Positions 24,387-32,265 of a stretch of 64,000 nt of DNA are shown in pieces. Numbering within the stretch: the stretch's first letter is position 1; each line of letters starts with the position of its first letter. The position numbers and the translations under genes are program-made. The notes beneath the pieces are model-generated. The model was not told the origin of the DNA. It worked only from the letters and a program-made list of their open reading frames with translations, and did no database searches. The stretch lies in NCBI GenBank assembly GCA_016785015.1, contig JADHTJ010000001.1, positions 41,028 to 105,027 of the forward strand, written 5' to 3'. This DNA comes from Anaerolineales bacterium. GTDB lineage: Bacteria > Chloroflexota > Anaerolineae > Anaerolineales > UBA11858.

Positions 24387-24496
24387 AGTCATTCTGAACA
24401 AAGTAAAGAATCCCCGCCCCGCTAAAAGCGCGCCTACGGCGGGGCGGGAGATCTTTCGCTCGCCACAGGCGCGCCTCCGGCGGCTCAGGATGACAA
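24387..24496. repeat. TGTCATTCTGAG-type dispersed repeat, copy a
   Basis: Starts AGTCATTCTGAAC and ends GGCTCAGGATGACAA, with an inner GCGCGCCTACGGCGGGGCGGGAG / CCACAGGCGCGCCTCCGG structure. Related ends occur at 29350-29506 and 55154-55244. With the hairpin and the 123-bp element it fills the 400-bp gap at 24097-24509, which holds no gene. Confidence 0.6.
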
Positions 24497-24509
24497 CTTA
24501 TTATTCAAT

Positions 24510-25145
24510 TTATGCCTTCAAATCCTTCATGAAACCGAAGGTGAATGCCAGGGCCATCAGGAAGAGCAGCGGAGCCAGGATGGTGAAAACCAACTCTTTG
24601 GTAAAAATGCCAAACAGCGCTGCCCCGGTGATGGTCAGAGATGCCAAGGCGAGGCCGCCGATGCCGATCAGCGCGCCGCCAATGCCCACCCAAAAGAAGC
24701 CTTTGGGAGCACCTTTAGCCAGGAATGGGCCTAAGAAAATCACTAATCCAGCCACTCCGTGGAAAATCGGCACAGCAAATTTCTTGATGCCCGCCATACC
24801 GCCAATGCTTGTCACAGCAATCGCCAGAAAGCCCACCAGGGCGAACCAGGCGAAGGCCTTCTTCCAAGAGGGGAAGAATTGGTTAGCAATGCCCAACGAG
24901 ATGCCCAAAGGGATCAGGCTGGCAACTGGCAATATAAATGGTGACAATGCAGTGCCGCCCAGGCCCAAGATGCCGTAACCCAAGAAGATCAACAGCAGGC
25001 CGGAAACTAATAGAACAATAAAGCCCAGCAGATAGTAGACATCATGCAGGGCTTTGCCTTTGGAGTAACGAGTGTAAAATCTCCAAATCAGGTAGATGGC
25101 CAGCAGGCCGGTAAGTAATAGAAAAAGATTGTCTAGCGTAAACAC
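24510..25145 (-). CDS. Hypothetical seven-helix membrane protein, paralogue B
   Basis: A 211-aa polytopic protein related to the protein at 20011: it shares HGVAGLVIF, AKGAPKGFFWVGIGG and LIGIGGL. The GTG start has a clear AAAGGAG box. It is the first gene of the minus-strand run leading to the oxidase-like protein. A CRP-like palindrome, TGTGATTTAAGTCACA, lies 110 bp upstream, positioned for class II activation of this promoter. The function is unknown. Confidence 0.8.
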   Translation of the reverse strand: MFTLDNLFLLLTGLLAIYLIWRFYTRYSKGKALHDVYYLLGFIVLLVSGLLLIFLGYGILGLGGTALSPFILPVASLIPLGISLGIANQFFPSWKKAFAWFALVGFLAIAVTSIGGMAGIKKFAVPIFHGVAGLVIFLGPFLAKGAPKGFFWVGIGGALIGIGGLALASLTITGAALFGIFTKELVFTILAPLLFLMALAFTFGFMKDLKA

Positions 25146-25512
25146 AGAAAGCTCCTTTCAAAAATATAGAATGGGATGATTCTTCACGCGGGGATACCAC
25201 AAAATGCCCCGCCTAGCGTAGGCTATCATTGTGCCAGATTCCACAATCCAGGTCTGTGATTTAAGTCACATTATGGCCCCAAATATACTCCATCCTGGGG
25301 CAATTTTTGGAATACGCCGAAAGCACGTAGAGGAGATTCCCCCAAGGAACTCGGCTTACATTCATACGAAACTCGACCGCTGGCCAAAATTATTCTTCAG
25401 ATTTATGATATGATAACAAGACAAGCTCATTCCAGCCCAATCCAAACACCCCAACTGATTCAATAATATTGCAGTCGGGAATGTACCGTTGGGTCAACTG
25501 GAGAATATACTC
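25146..25512. other. Divergent intergenic region with Crp/Fnr-like site
   Basis: This 367-bp region separates the membrane-protein run (minus) from the CheB-like gene (plus). It contains a GCCTAGCGTAGGC palindrome at about 25211-25223 and the 16-bp operator at 25255-25270. No gene is seen; the track ORF 25231..25413 has no credible start signal or family pattern. Confidence 0.6.
25255..25270 (-). promoter_or_regulatory. Crp/Fnr-like operator TGTGATTTAAGTCACA
   Basis: TGTGA-N6-TCACA is a perfect CRP-type palindrome. On the minus strand, 29 nt separate its dyad centre from CACAAT, a 4/6 match to a -10 box. This is the same spacing as at four other sites in the window. It is predicted to activate the gene at 24510 and perhaps the run behind it. 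Confidence 0.6.
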
Positions 25513-26148
25513 ATGAATGAAAATCAGAATAACGCTCCTAATGCATCCAGGCACGCTGCTTTTGAAATTGTAGCCCTGGCCTCCTCGGCGGGCGGATTGA
25601 ACGCCTTAAGCGTGGTGCTTTCTGGCCTACCAGCGGATTTCCCAGCCGCGATCGTTATCGTGCAGCATCTCGACCCGCGTCACCGCAGCCTGATGGCGGA
25701 TATTCTCAGCAAGCGCACATCGCTGCCCGTCAAACAAGCTGAACGGGGAGATTTATTGGAGCCTGGGAAAGTTTTCATTGCCCCTCCAAATTACCATTTA
25801 CTGGTAAATATCGGCAACACCCTCGATCTGACTCAAACTGAATTGGTGCACTTTGTGCGCCCATCAGCCGACCTGCTATTCGAATCGGCGGCTGGCTGCT
25901 ACAAAGAGCGTGCTATTGCCGTGGTGTTGACTGGCAGCGGCAGTGACGGTTCGATGGGCGTCAAGGCCATTCATAAGATGGGCGGCTCAGTCATCGCCCA
26001 AGACGAAGCCAGCTCCGAATTCGCCAGCATGCCCCGGGCCGCTATTGCCTCGAAATGCGTTGATTTTATTTTGCCCTTAGATGAAATCTCCTCTGCTTTG
26101 GTCTCACTTGTCACAGGAGGGGAGTTTCTCAACGATCCACCTGAGTAA
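25513..26148 (+). CDS. CheB-type protein-glutamate methylesterase domain protein
   Basis: A 211-aa stand-alone CheB catalytic domain without a receiver domain. The catalytic triad elements are visible: Ser in ALASSAGGLNAL, His in VIVQHLDPRHRS and Asp in LTGSGSDGSMGV. It should hydrolyse glutamyl methyl esters on chemoreceptors or related signalling proteins. The ATG at 25513 is chosen for its CTGGAG box; the track start is a TTG upstream. It is followed 78 bp later by the CheR-PAS gene. In many bacteria these are fused in one CheB-CheR-PAS hybrid, so here the hybrid is split. Confidence 0.9.
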   Translation: MNENQNNAPNASRHAAFEIVALASSAGGLNALSVVLSGLPADFPAAIVIVQHLDPRHRSLMADILSKRTSLPVKQAERGDLLEPGKVFIAPPNYHLLVNIGNTLDLTQTELVHFVRPSADLLFESAAGCYKERAIAVVLTGSGSDGSMGVKAIHKMGGSVIAQDEASSEFASMPRAAIASKCVDFILPLDEISSALVSLVTGGEFLNDPPE

Positions 26149-26226
26149 TCTCGTCGGGTTATGATCCCGGCCTACAAAGCCGGGCACACGCAGTAACCCA
26201 AGCATCATTTGTTGAGGAGAAACACC

Positions 26227-28077
26227 ATGGTCGAAGATACTGATCTAAAACTTGAAATCCTGCTCGATTATCTGCGGGTCAACCGCGGGTTCGATTTCAC
26301 CGGTTATAAACGCTCGAGTTTGCAGCGCCGTATCGAAAAACGCATGCACATGGTTACCATCAAAGATTATGATGCATACCTGGATTACCTGGAAGTGCAC
26401 CCCGATGAGTTTGCTGAGTTATTCAACACCATCCTGATTAATGTCACCAGCTTCTTCCGCAATAAAGCAGCCTGGGAATATTTAGCCGCGGAAACCATCC
26501 CGACCATTCTCGCTGAAAAGAAGAATCATGATTCAATTCGGGTCTGGTGCGCGGGCTGCGCCTCGGGAGAAGAAGCCTACGGCCTGGCCATCTTGTTAGT
26601 CGAAGCCATAGGGGAAGAAGTTTTCCGTGATAGAGTGAAGATCTATGCTACCGATGTCGATGAGCAGGCTCTGACCGAAGCTCGCCATGCCCGCTACACT
26701 GCCACAGACCTGAAACCAATTGGCGATGAGCTGCAAGAAAAATATTTCGATCAGGTTGGCGACGAATATACATTTCGGAGTGACCTGCGCCGGCAGGTTA
26801 TCTTCGGTCGCCACGACCTGGTGCAAGATGCCCCCATCTCGCGCCTCGATCTGCTCTCCTGCCGCAATACCCTGATGTACATGAACGCCGAAACCCAGAC
26901 CCGCATTCTCTCCCGCTTCCACTTCGCTCTGAAGGAAACGGGCTTTCTCTTTTTGGGCAAAGCGGAAATGCTGCTCACCCGCACCAATATGTTCATCCCT
27001 GGAGAACTCAAACATCGCATTTTCAAGAAGGTTTCCCGTGCAATGATCGGCCAATTTGACCCTCCTGTTTTGCTCCTCAACGAACGTGACAGAGATATAA
27101 AAATCTCCCACCAGGTGGAATTATGGGAGGGAGCGCTGAACACCATCGATTTAGCCGCCATTGTCGTCAACCGCGACGGCACGCTGTTGATGGCCAATAC
27201 CAGTATGCAGGCTATGTTCGATATCGACCAGCGCGACCGGGGCCGCCCGCTGCAAGATTTAGAGGTCTCCTACCGTCCCTTGGAACTACGATCGCTGATC
27301 GACCGGGCTTATGAGACCGGCATGCCGGTGCTGACAGAGAATGTCGAACGGCACACGTCCTCTGGGGTGCTGCAGTATCTGGATATCAAGGTGGTTCCGT
27401 TACCCTTGGGAGCCACTGAAATCTTGGGGGCTGGGATCACCTTCACCGACATCACTCGTTTCCACCTTTTGCAAGAGCAGCTCGAGAATTCCAACCAGGA
27501 TCTGGAAACAGCCAATGAGGAATTACAATCCAGCAATGAAGAGTTAGAGACCACCAACGAGGAACTGCAATCCACCAACGAAGAACTGGAAACCACCAAC
27601 GAAGAGCTGCAATCCACCAATGAAGAGCTGGAGACGATGAACGAGGAACTGCAATCATCTAACGAAGAATTGGAAACCCTTAACGTGGAGCTGCGCCAAC
27701 GTACCGAGGCGCTGAATATGAGCAATACCTTCTTGGAATCGATCCTGGCCAGTCTGGATACGGGAGTGATCGTGGTGGATTTGGGTTTGAATGTGATCAA
27801 TTGGAACAACCTGGCCGAAGATACCTGGGGCTTGCGCCGTGACGAGGTCATTAATACATCCTTCTTGGGTCTGGATATCGGGCTGCCAGTAGAGAAATTG
27901 AAAGCGCCGTTGAAGGATTGCTTGAAAACCAGTCAACCCTGCGATCTGAGTCTCGATGCGATCAATCGGCGCGGGCAAAAGATCAAATGTATCGTGCGCT
28001 GCTCCCCCCTGATTTCAAGTGATGACGAAAATGTGGGTGCCATCCTAATGATACAGGCGCTGGATTCAGAGGATTAA
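26227..28077 (+). CDS. CheR methyltransferase - PAS - coiled coil - PAS protein
   Basis: A 616-aa protein. Residues 1-75 are the CheR helical domain (FDFTGYKRSSLQRRIEKRM). Residues 80-275 are the SAM-dependent methyltransferase (VWCAGCASGEEAYGLAI, LLSCRNTLMYMN). A PAS domain follows (about 300-415), then a coiled coil of near-perfect 7-residue units (NEELQSTNEELETT, about residues 425-485), then a second PAS domain. No histidine kinase domain follows, unlike most CheB/CheR fusions. The start ATG at 26227 has a TGAGGAGAAACACC box. It probably methylates a signalling partner in response to PAS-sensed cues. Confidence 0.92.
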   Translation: MVEDTDLKLEILLDYLRVNRGFDFTGYKRSSLQRRIEKRMHMVTIKDYDAYLDYLEVHPDEFAELFNTILINVTSFFRNKAAWEYLAAETIPTILAEKKNHDSIRVWCAGCASGEEAYGLAILLVEAIGEEVFRDRVKIYATDVDEQALTEARHARYTATDLKPIGDELQEKYFDQVGDEYTFRSDLRRQVIFGRHDLVQDAPISRLDLLSCRNTLMYMNAETQTRILSRFHFALKETGFLFLGKAEMLLTRTNMFIPGELKHRIFKKVSRAMIGQFDPPVLLLNERDRDIKISHQVELWEGALNTIDLAAIVVNRDGTLLMANTSMQAMFDIDQRDRGRPLQDLEVSYRPLELRSLIDRAYETGMPVLTENVERHTSSGVLQYLDIKVVPLPLGATEILGAGITFTDITRFHLLQEQLENSNQDLETANEELQSSNEELETTNEELQSTNEELETTNEELQSTNEELETMNEELQSSNEELETLNVELRQRTEALNMSNTFLESILASLDTGVIVVDLGLNVINWNNLAEDTWGLRRDEVINTSFLGLDIGLPVEKLKAPLKDCLKTSQPCDLSLDAINRRGQKIKCIVRCSPLISSDDENVGAILMIQALDSED

Positions 28078-28095
28078 GCTTAGGCATTATTCTAT

Positions 28096-28239
28096 GGTAG
28101 GACGGTACTTAAGCGTGGACACTAAAATTTGCTATTAAGTTGTCATTCTGAGGAGCGCAGGAAGCGAAGCGGTTGAAGTGACGAAGAATCTTGCTCTTTG
28201 TGTGACAAATTTAGAGCTTCTTCGCTCCCACCGATGGTG
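28096..28239. repeat. 144-bp dispersed repeat, copy 1
   Basis: It begins GGTAGGACGGTACTTAA, contains TGTCATTCTGAGGAGCG and a GGAAGCGAAGCGG stretch, and ends GCTCCCACCGA.GGTG. A copy of exactly the same length lies at 40651-40794 with most positions identical. It is non-coding and separates the CheR-PAS gene from the PAS gene. Confidence 0.85.
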
Positions 28240-28345
28240 TGTCGCTCACGCCACAGGCGGGCCTCTGGCCAAGACATATTGATAAACCTAAGACCGATAA
28301 AAATTTAGCGAACCATTTTAATAGGAATCAGATTAGAGGTACTTT

Positions 28346-29143
28346 ATGGAAGCAGACGAATTCTCTCGCAAAATAGAAAACGCCAAACAGCAGGCTGAAA
28401 GTTTGCAGCATCATGTTGAGATGGGTGCTGAATACCGCGGCCAGATCTCCCCCGAAACGACTCAAGCCCTGGTGGACACCTTGGAAGAACTGCACGTCTC
28501 CCAAGAAGAGCTACGCCTGAGTAACGCCGAACTGATCGAAGCTCGCCTGGCTTTAGAATCTGAAAAATTGCGCTATTATGAACTCTTCGTGTTCGCCCCC
28601 GATGGTTATCTAGTCACCGATGCCTTAGGGCTCATTAAGGAAGCAAACTTGATGGCTTGCGCAATGTTAGGGGTTGAGAATAGTGATCAATTTAATGGTA
28701 AACCCTTGTCGCTATATATTCACGAAGACGATAAAAGAGCTTTTCGTCGAGGTTTGAACACCCTTAAGAATCAAGACTTGCTCACAAATTGGCAGATCAC
28801 ACTGGCACCTAGCAAAAAAAGTGACCCCTTCCCTGTATTGTTAACTGTGACCACCAACCGGGATGCTGAAGGCCAACTGGTGGGACTGCGCTGGCTGCTG
28901 CGCGACATCTCACTCCGGGTTAATGCGGAGCAAGCGCTGAAAGAATCGCATTCTGAATTAGAGGAACGCGTCGCCGATCGAACCCATAATTTGAAAATTA
29001 TGGTCAGAAGTATGGCTGGCCGCGAGGTGCGCATGGCGGAGCTTAAGCAGGTTATCAAAAGTCTGCGCAACCAACTCATAGCGGAGGGGATCACGCCAGT
29101 GGCGGACGACCCGCTGCTCGAAAACTTGGATAATCATCGCTAA
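28346..29143 (+). CDS. PAS domain protein with flanking coiled coils
   Basis: A 265-aa protein. An N-terminal helical segment (LVDTLEELHVSQEELRLSN, about 35-65) leads into a PAS domain (ELFVFAPDGYLVTDALGLI, about 78-200; ends with LRDISLRVNAEQALKES). A C-terminal coiled coil follows (LEERVADRTHN, AELKQVIKSLRNQL). It has no output domain, so it probably passes a signal to a partner by coiled-coil contact. A good AGAGGTACTTT box precedes the ATG. It follows the CheR-PAS gene on the same strand, separated by the 144-bp repeat. Confidence 0.88.
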   Translation: MEADEFSRKIENAKQQAESLQHHVEMGAEYRGQISPETTQALVDTLEELHVSQEELRLSNAELIEARLALESEKLRYYELFVFAPDGYLVTDALGLIKEANLMACAMLGVENSDQFNGKPLSLYIHEDDKRAFRRGLNTLKNQDLLTNWQITLAPSKKSDPFPVLLTVTTNRDAEGQLVGLRWLLRDISLRVNAEQALKESHSELEERVADRTHNLKIMVRSMAGREVRMAELKQVIKSLRNQLIAEGITPVADDPLLENLDNHR

Positions 29144-29349
29144 GGCACGTGATTGGTTTTATCATTCGCAGACGTTTCATGTCTTAATGTGAATGAAATT
29201 CTCCGTTTCTGTATTGGGTAACAACTGCTTGAACAATGTCATTGCGACTCTGCGTCTTGGCGTGAGATTAAACAGTGTTCAACGTGCTACTGACCCACAC
29301 AGGATTACACGGATTTTGAAGTAGTCAAGAGCATCTTGAACAATAAACC

Positions 29350-29506
29350 TGTCATTCCGAGCGGAGAGAGGAATCCCTGATAATCTCCTTGAATTATTTC
29401 CTGCGCAGGCACTTGAATCATTTGCTCAGAGATTCCCTTCGACCTGCTCAGAGATTCTTCACTTCGCCTGGCTAAAATGCAGGCCAGGCTCCGTTCAGAA
29501 TGACAA
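29350..29506. repeat. TGTCATTCTGAG-type dispersed repeat, copy b
   Basis: Opens TGTCATTCCGAGCGGAGAG and closes CCGTTCAGAATGACAA. The interior includes two AGAGATTCCCTTCGACCTGC-like segments. It is part of the same dispersed family as 24387-24496 and 55154-55244. Confidence 0.6.
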
Positions 29507-29635
29507 TATCATGAGTGTTCAAAGTCCTTTTGACTACTTCAGAATCCGCGTGAATCTGCCCAATCTGCGTAATCCGCGTTCTAATTTTTAATATGTTTGC
29601 TCAAATGTACGGTAGCGAAACTTAAATAACGTACA

Positions 29636-29677
29636 AAAGTGGCCTCACATCTTGGGAAATGAGACCACTTTTTTTTT
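29636..29677. terminator. Bidirectional terminator hairpin
   Basis: AAAAGTGGCCTCA pairs with TGAGACCACTTTT, and nine T residues follow on the plus side. It is placed between the converging PAS gene (plus) and the 259-aa membrane protein gene (minus), 20 nt from the latter's stop. Confidence 0.85.
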
Positions 29678-29697
29678 CAGACTAATTCGTTCAAACT

Positions 29698-30477
29698 TTA
29701 TGCAGTTTGCGGGGCAGTCACCTTTTCCCACATTCCGGGCCAGAGCATCAGCACCAGCAGGATCAGACAGCAAATCGGCGCCAGGGAGAAGAGAGAGAAG
29801 CGGCCCAATTCCTGCGCGGTGACGATGGCCAGAGGAATACCAACGACGAGCTCGAGGGTGCCGGCTGTGATCCCCAGGACATAGGTCCACTCTTTGGGTT
29901 TGGTCAAAATCGAGACTGTGGCAATGCCCCAACCAAGCATGGCAACCCAGTGCAAGCGTTGGACCAACGAGAAGAAGGGCGCCCCAATGGTAATAATGCG
30001 GCTCAAGCTAGCGATGCCATTCATCATGCAGAATACCCAGGCCATACCGGCCAGGAAACCAAACATGGTGCGACCCCAAGACAGCTTGCCCACGGGCACC
30101 ATGATCACGAAGAAAATAATCAGGAAAGGCCAGAAGATAGTGAAATACACTGGGGGCAGACCACCCGCCATAAAGGGTACGTTGATGAACCAGGCACCTT
30201 GCAATGAGAGCACAATGCCAATCACAGACAACAAGAAGGCCCAGCTTTTCTTATTGAAGAAGCCATAGGCGCTGACCAGGAAAATCACACCACCCAATAT
30301 GCCCAAGTCAGCCATAGCGGGGTTGATGTATTCCAAAAGGATTTCACAGCCCGGTTCAGCGGCCTCAGCTGCCATGCCCTTGAAATACCAGTTTAGGAAA
30401 ATGACAAAGTGTCCGATGATGCCCATAAGCCCGGCAAAGAGGGCGACAATACCACCAAGTTTGTTGTTTCGTTCCAT
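29698..30477 (-). CDS. Hypothetical seven/eight-helix membrane protein under Crp/Fnr-like promoter
   Basis: A 259-aa polytopic protein (start ATG 30477, box AAAGGAGAAATCTA; the track's 18-codon extension lacks a signal). About eight helices are predicted, with an extracytoplasmic loop AAEAAEPGCEILLEYINPAMAD. I do not recognise a family. A palindromic operator with an exactly placed -10 lies 70-85 bp upstream, nearly the same promoter as that of the lipoprotein at 31034. It therefore probably belongs to the same stimulus-controlled group. Confidence 0.78.
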   Translation of the reverse strand: MERNNKLGGIVALFAGLMGIIGHFVIFLNWYFKGMAAEAAEPGCEILLEYINPAMADLGILGGVIFLVSAYGFFNKKSWAFLLSVIGIVLSLQGAWFINVPFMAGGLPPVYFTIFWPFLIIFFVIMVPVGKLSWGRTMFGFLAGMAWVFCMMNGIASLSRIITIGAPFFSLVQRLHWVAMLGWGIATVSILTKPKEWTYVLGITAGTLELVVGIPLAIVTAQELGRFSLFSLAPICCLILLVLMLWPGMWEKVTAPQTA

Positions 30478-30519
30478 TAGATTTCTCCTTTTATCCTTGA
30501 TAAGTGTTTCATTGTGTGA

Positions 30520-30525
30520 AATATA
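30520..30525 (-). promoter_or_regulatory. -10 box (TATATT) of the 259-aa gene
   Basis: On the minus strand, TATATTTCACAC follows the operator dyad centre by exactly 29 nt. The same TATATTTCACAC sequence and spacing occur upstream of the gene at 31034. The predicted start site is about 7 nt downstream, placing the operator at about -41.5. Confidence 0.7.
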
Positions 30526-30546
30526 ATACAAATTAATCGGGGAGTC

Positions 30547-30562
30547 TTTGCGTTAAAGCAAA
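30547..30562 (-). promoter_or_regulatory. Crp/Fnr-type operator TTTGCGTTAAAGCAAA
   Basis: A 16-bp palindrome (TTTGC-N6-GCAAA) that serves the minus-strand gene at 29698. The site at 31539-31554 is the same sequence in the opposite orientation. Class II position relative to the -10 at 30520-30525. Confidence 0.8.
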
Positions 30563-30587
30563 TCGCACCATAGTGCCTTCTTAATTT

Positions 30588-31022
30588 TTAATAGGGCGGA
30601 TCCTCTCCCGTGTGGCATGAACAGCCCTTGTAATAAGCGGCGTCATTGTGGGCAGCGACATAAACGACTGTGTTGGGTTCGATATTCAGGTTACAGCCCT
30701 GGAAGAAAAGCGGGTTCTCATCGGCATCCAATGCCGCTTCAGCAACCTGCGCATCACAAGTGACGTAAACCACCCCACTCCAATCGTCGTTGCAGATCGG
30801 ATAATCGACCACTTTATCTACTTCCATCAGTTTGCCCTTGATTTCGACCTTTACCAGGGTTGAGGCTGTATCTGGAGCCGGGGTCATCAACAAATCAGTT
30901 AAATCCAAAGTGGCTCTGGGTGTGGCTTGCGGTGTGCAGACACTTTTACTGCGCTCGCAGGCTGCAAGAGAAAAGACGAATATCAGCGACAGTGTTATTA
31001 GCAATATTTGGGATCGTTTCAT
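30588..31022 (-). CDS. Small Cys-rich lipoprotein, paralogue 1 (CxCH family)
   Basis: A 144-aa lipoprotein (signal helix, SLAACER lipobox). The mature part has the pattern VKVEIKGKLMEVDKVV..YPICNDDWSGVVYV, then CDAQVAE, FFQGCNLNIEPNTVVYVAAHND and a terminal YYKGCSCHTGE. Two close relatives lie at 31034 and 34007. The C-x-C-H end and conserved cysteines suggest metal binding (copper would fit the neighbours) or disulfides; it is not a CxxCH haem site. The ATG at 31022 has a TGGAGAATT box, and an in-frame ATG overlaps the upstream stop (TGATG). It is in an operon with paralogue 2. Confidence 0.82.
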   Translation of the reverse strand: MKRSQILLITLSLIFVFSLAACERSKSVCTPQATPRATLDLTDLLMTPAPDTASTLVKVEIKGKLMEVDKVVDYPICNDDWSGVVYVTCDAQVAEAALDADENPLFFQGCNLNIEPNTVVYVAAHNDAAYYKGCSCHTGEDPPY

Positions 31023-31033
31023 TGAATTCTCCA

Positions 31034-31477
31034 TCAGGGATTAAGAATCTGATAAACTTCGCCGGTGTGACAGGAGCAGCCCTTGTAATGAGGTGAGTCG
31101 TTATGGGCAGCAACGTACACTACGGCATTTGGATCAATATTCAGGTTGCAGCCCTCAAAGAAGCGTGAGCCTTCTTCGGGGTCCCACTCGGCGACTTGGG
31201 CATCGCAACTGACATAAACGGTACCGCTCCAATCATCGTTGCAGGTGGGATAGGTTACAAGTTTGTCGACTTCGATTAATTTGCCCCCAATTTCGACCTT
31301 TACAGGTTCTGGCGCTGGTCCTGGAGCGGAGGTGTTCTTGACGAGATCAGCTAATTGAAAGGTTGGTTTGGGGGTGCCCGCCTCGGGCGTGCAAACAGTT
31401 TTCTCCCTGTCGCAGGCGGAGAGCGATAAAGTGATAATTAAAATAAATGCCAAAAGCAATATCTTCGATTGCTTCAT
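31034..31477 (-). CDS. Small Cys-rich lipoprotein, paralogue 2 (CxCH family)
   Basis: A 147-aa lipoprotein with lipobox SLSACDR. It shares with paralogue 1 the core VEIGGKLIEVDKLVTYPTCN, DDWSGTVYVSCDAQVAEW, FFEGCNLNIDPNAVVYVAAH and the GCSCHTGE end. The box TTTGGAGTTCATC precedes the ATG. It is the first gene of the two-gene lipoprotein operon and is preceded by a palindromic operator and -10 in class II Crp/Fnr geometry. The function is unknown; an extracytoplasmic metal or redox role is inferred from the cysteines. Confidence 0.83.
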   Translation of the reverse strand: MKQSKILLLAFILIITLSLSACDREKTVCTPEAGTPKPTFQLADLVKNTSAPGPAPEPVKVEIGGKLIEVDKLVTYPTCNDDWSGTVYVSCDAQVAEWDPEEGSRFFEGCNLNIDPNAVVYVAAHNDSPHYKGCSCHTGEVYQILNP

Positions 31478-31511
31478 TGATGAACTCCAAATAACTTCGC
31501 TTGATGTGTGA

Positions 31512-31554
31512 AATATATCTCAAATAAAATTTGGGGGCTTTGCTTTAACGCAAA
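31512..31554 (-). promoter_or_regulatory. Crp/Fnr-type promoter of the lipoprotein operon
   Basis: Operator TTTGCTTTAACGCAAA at 31539-31554, and -10 TATATT (followed by TCACAC) at 31512-31517. There are 29 nt between dyad centre and -10, identical to the promoter of the gene at 29698. The two promoters also share G/C-rich then A/T-rich spacer composition. Confidence 0.8.
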
Positions 31555-31585
31555 TCAGAGGCTAAATACTCTAGCCTCTGATCAG
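31552..31585. terminator. ATCAGAGGCTA hairpin
   Basis: ATCAGAGGCTA / TAGCCTCTGAT arms with a short loop lie downstream of the 31607 gene and just upstream of the lipoprotein promoter. There is no strong T-run, so it is a weak terminator or boundary hairpin. Confidence 0.5.
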
Positions 31586-31606
31586 GAATGATTGGAAATT
31601 CTCTTA

Positions 31607-32110
31607 TTAGTTCTCAGCAGGATAGCCGATATCGGCCAGCAGTTCCTTGATCTCTGCTTTCGTTGGGGATTTAATGAGTTCTACTACAGCTTGTTGGGCC
31701 GCGACATCCACATTGACTGAAGCCACCCCAGGGAGAGCGCCAATCGCCTGCTCGATTTTCATTTTGCAGTGAGCACAATTCACGGAAGGGATATCATAGG
31801 TCAGCGTAGTGAAATTATGATTTCCTATTTTCGAATTTGAAGCACCTTGTTGGCTCATCATGCCCATCGGGCTATTACTTCCGGTCATCCAGCGGAAAGC
31901 AAAGAACATCATCACCAGCATGAGCACCACACCCACCAGTGGGATGATCATCACGCCCCACATACCCAACCCCAAGCTGCCGCCGCTAGACATCAGCATT
32001 GCCATGGGGTTCATCCCGCCGAACATAAAACCAAAGGCGGCCATAAAAACGATCATACCAATAATCATTAACCCAAACATCACAGCGGGTTTCATGCGTT
32101 TGTGTTTCAT
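31607..32110 (-). CDS. Membrane-anchored HMA (copper-chaperone-like) protein
   Basis: A 167-aa protein. Residues 1-75 form two Met/Gly-rich membrane segments (MFGGMNPMAMLMSSGG between them). Residues 98-165 form a heavy-metal-associated ferredoxin-like domain with the Cu(I) site NCAHCKMKIE and the typical ending KSPTKAEIKELLADIGYPAE. CopZ/HMA domains carry Cu(I); the methionines of the membrane part could add copper ligands. The topology suggests delivery of copper at the membrane. The GGAGATATCC box supports the start. Neighbouring Cys-rich lipoproteins and the oxidase-like protein fit a copper theme. Confidence 0.88.
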   Translation of the reverse strand: MKHKRMKPAVMFGLMIIGMIVFMAAFGFMFGGMNPMAMLMSSGGSLGLGMWGVMIIPLVGVVLMLVMMFFAFRWMTGSNSPMGMMSQQGASNSKIGNHNFTTLTYDIPSVNCAHCKMKIEQAIGALPGVASVNVDVAAQQAVVELIKSPTKAEIKELLADIGYPAEN

Positions 32111-32172
32111 TTGGATATCTCCTTGGTTTACTTATAAATTATTTGTAACCGATCAACAATAGACCGGATTAT

Positions 32173-32227
32173 CCGAAAAAATGGTGTGCGTAGGGGGCTG
32201 CACCCCCTGCGCACACCATTTTTTCGG
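32173..32227. repeat. Long hairpin with A-rich outer arms (CCGAAAAAATGGTGTGCG)
   Basis: CCGAAAAAATGGTGTGCG.AGGGGG pairs almost perfectly with CCCCCTGCGCACACCATTTTTTCGG around a tiny loop, giving arms of about 26 nt. It lies between the cupin stop and the HMA start, and could terminate cupin transcripts. Its AAAAAATGGTGTG arm resembles AAAAAATAGGTGTG at 37048-37099. Confidence 0.75.
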
Positions 32228-32265
32228 GAGATTTCTTGTTAGGCTGAGTAGTCGCAATTACTCAT

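Larger units (their letters stand above)
29144..29697. other. Repeat-filled intergenic region
   Basis: This 550-bp stretch between convergent genes has no gene. It holds ACGGATT words (cacaggattacacggatttt near 29.3 kb; gcgtgaatctgcccaatctgcgtaatccgcg near 29.55 kb), a TGTCATTC..GAATGACAA element and a terminator hairpin next to the minus-strand gene. Confidence 0.65.

Noticed and set aside
27309-27851. 180-aa minus-strand Ser-rich repeat ORF
   Set aside because: It is the antisense reading of the CheR-PAS coiled-coil heptads, so its repeats are not evidence of a protein.
30588-31477. CxCH ends of the lipoproteins as haem c sites
   Set aside because: The motif is C-S-C-H, with one residue between cysteines, not CxxCH; a metal or disulfide role is more likely.
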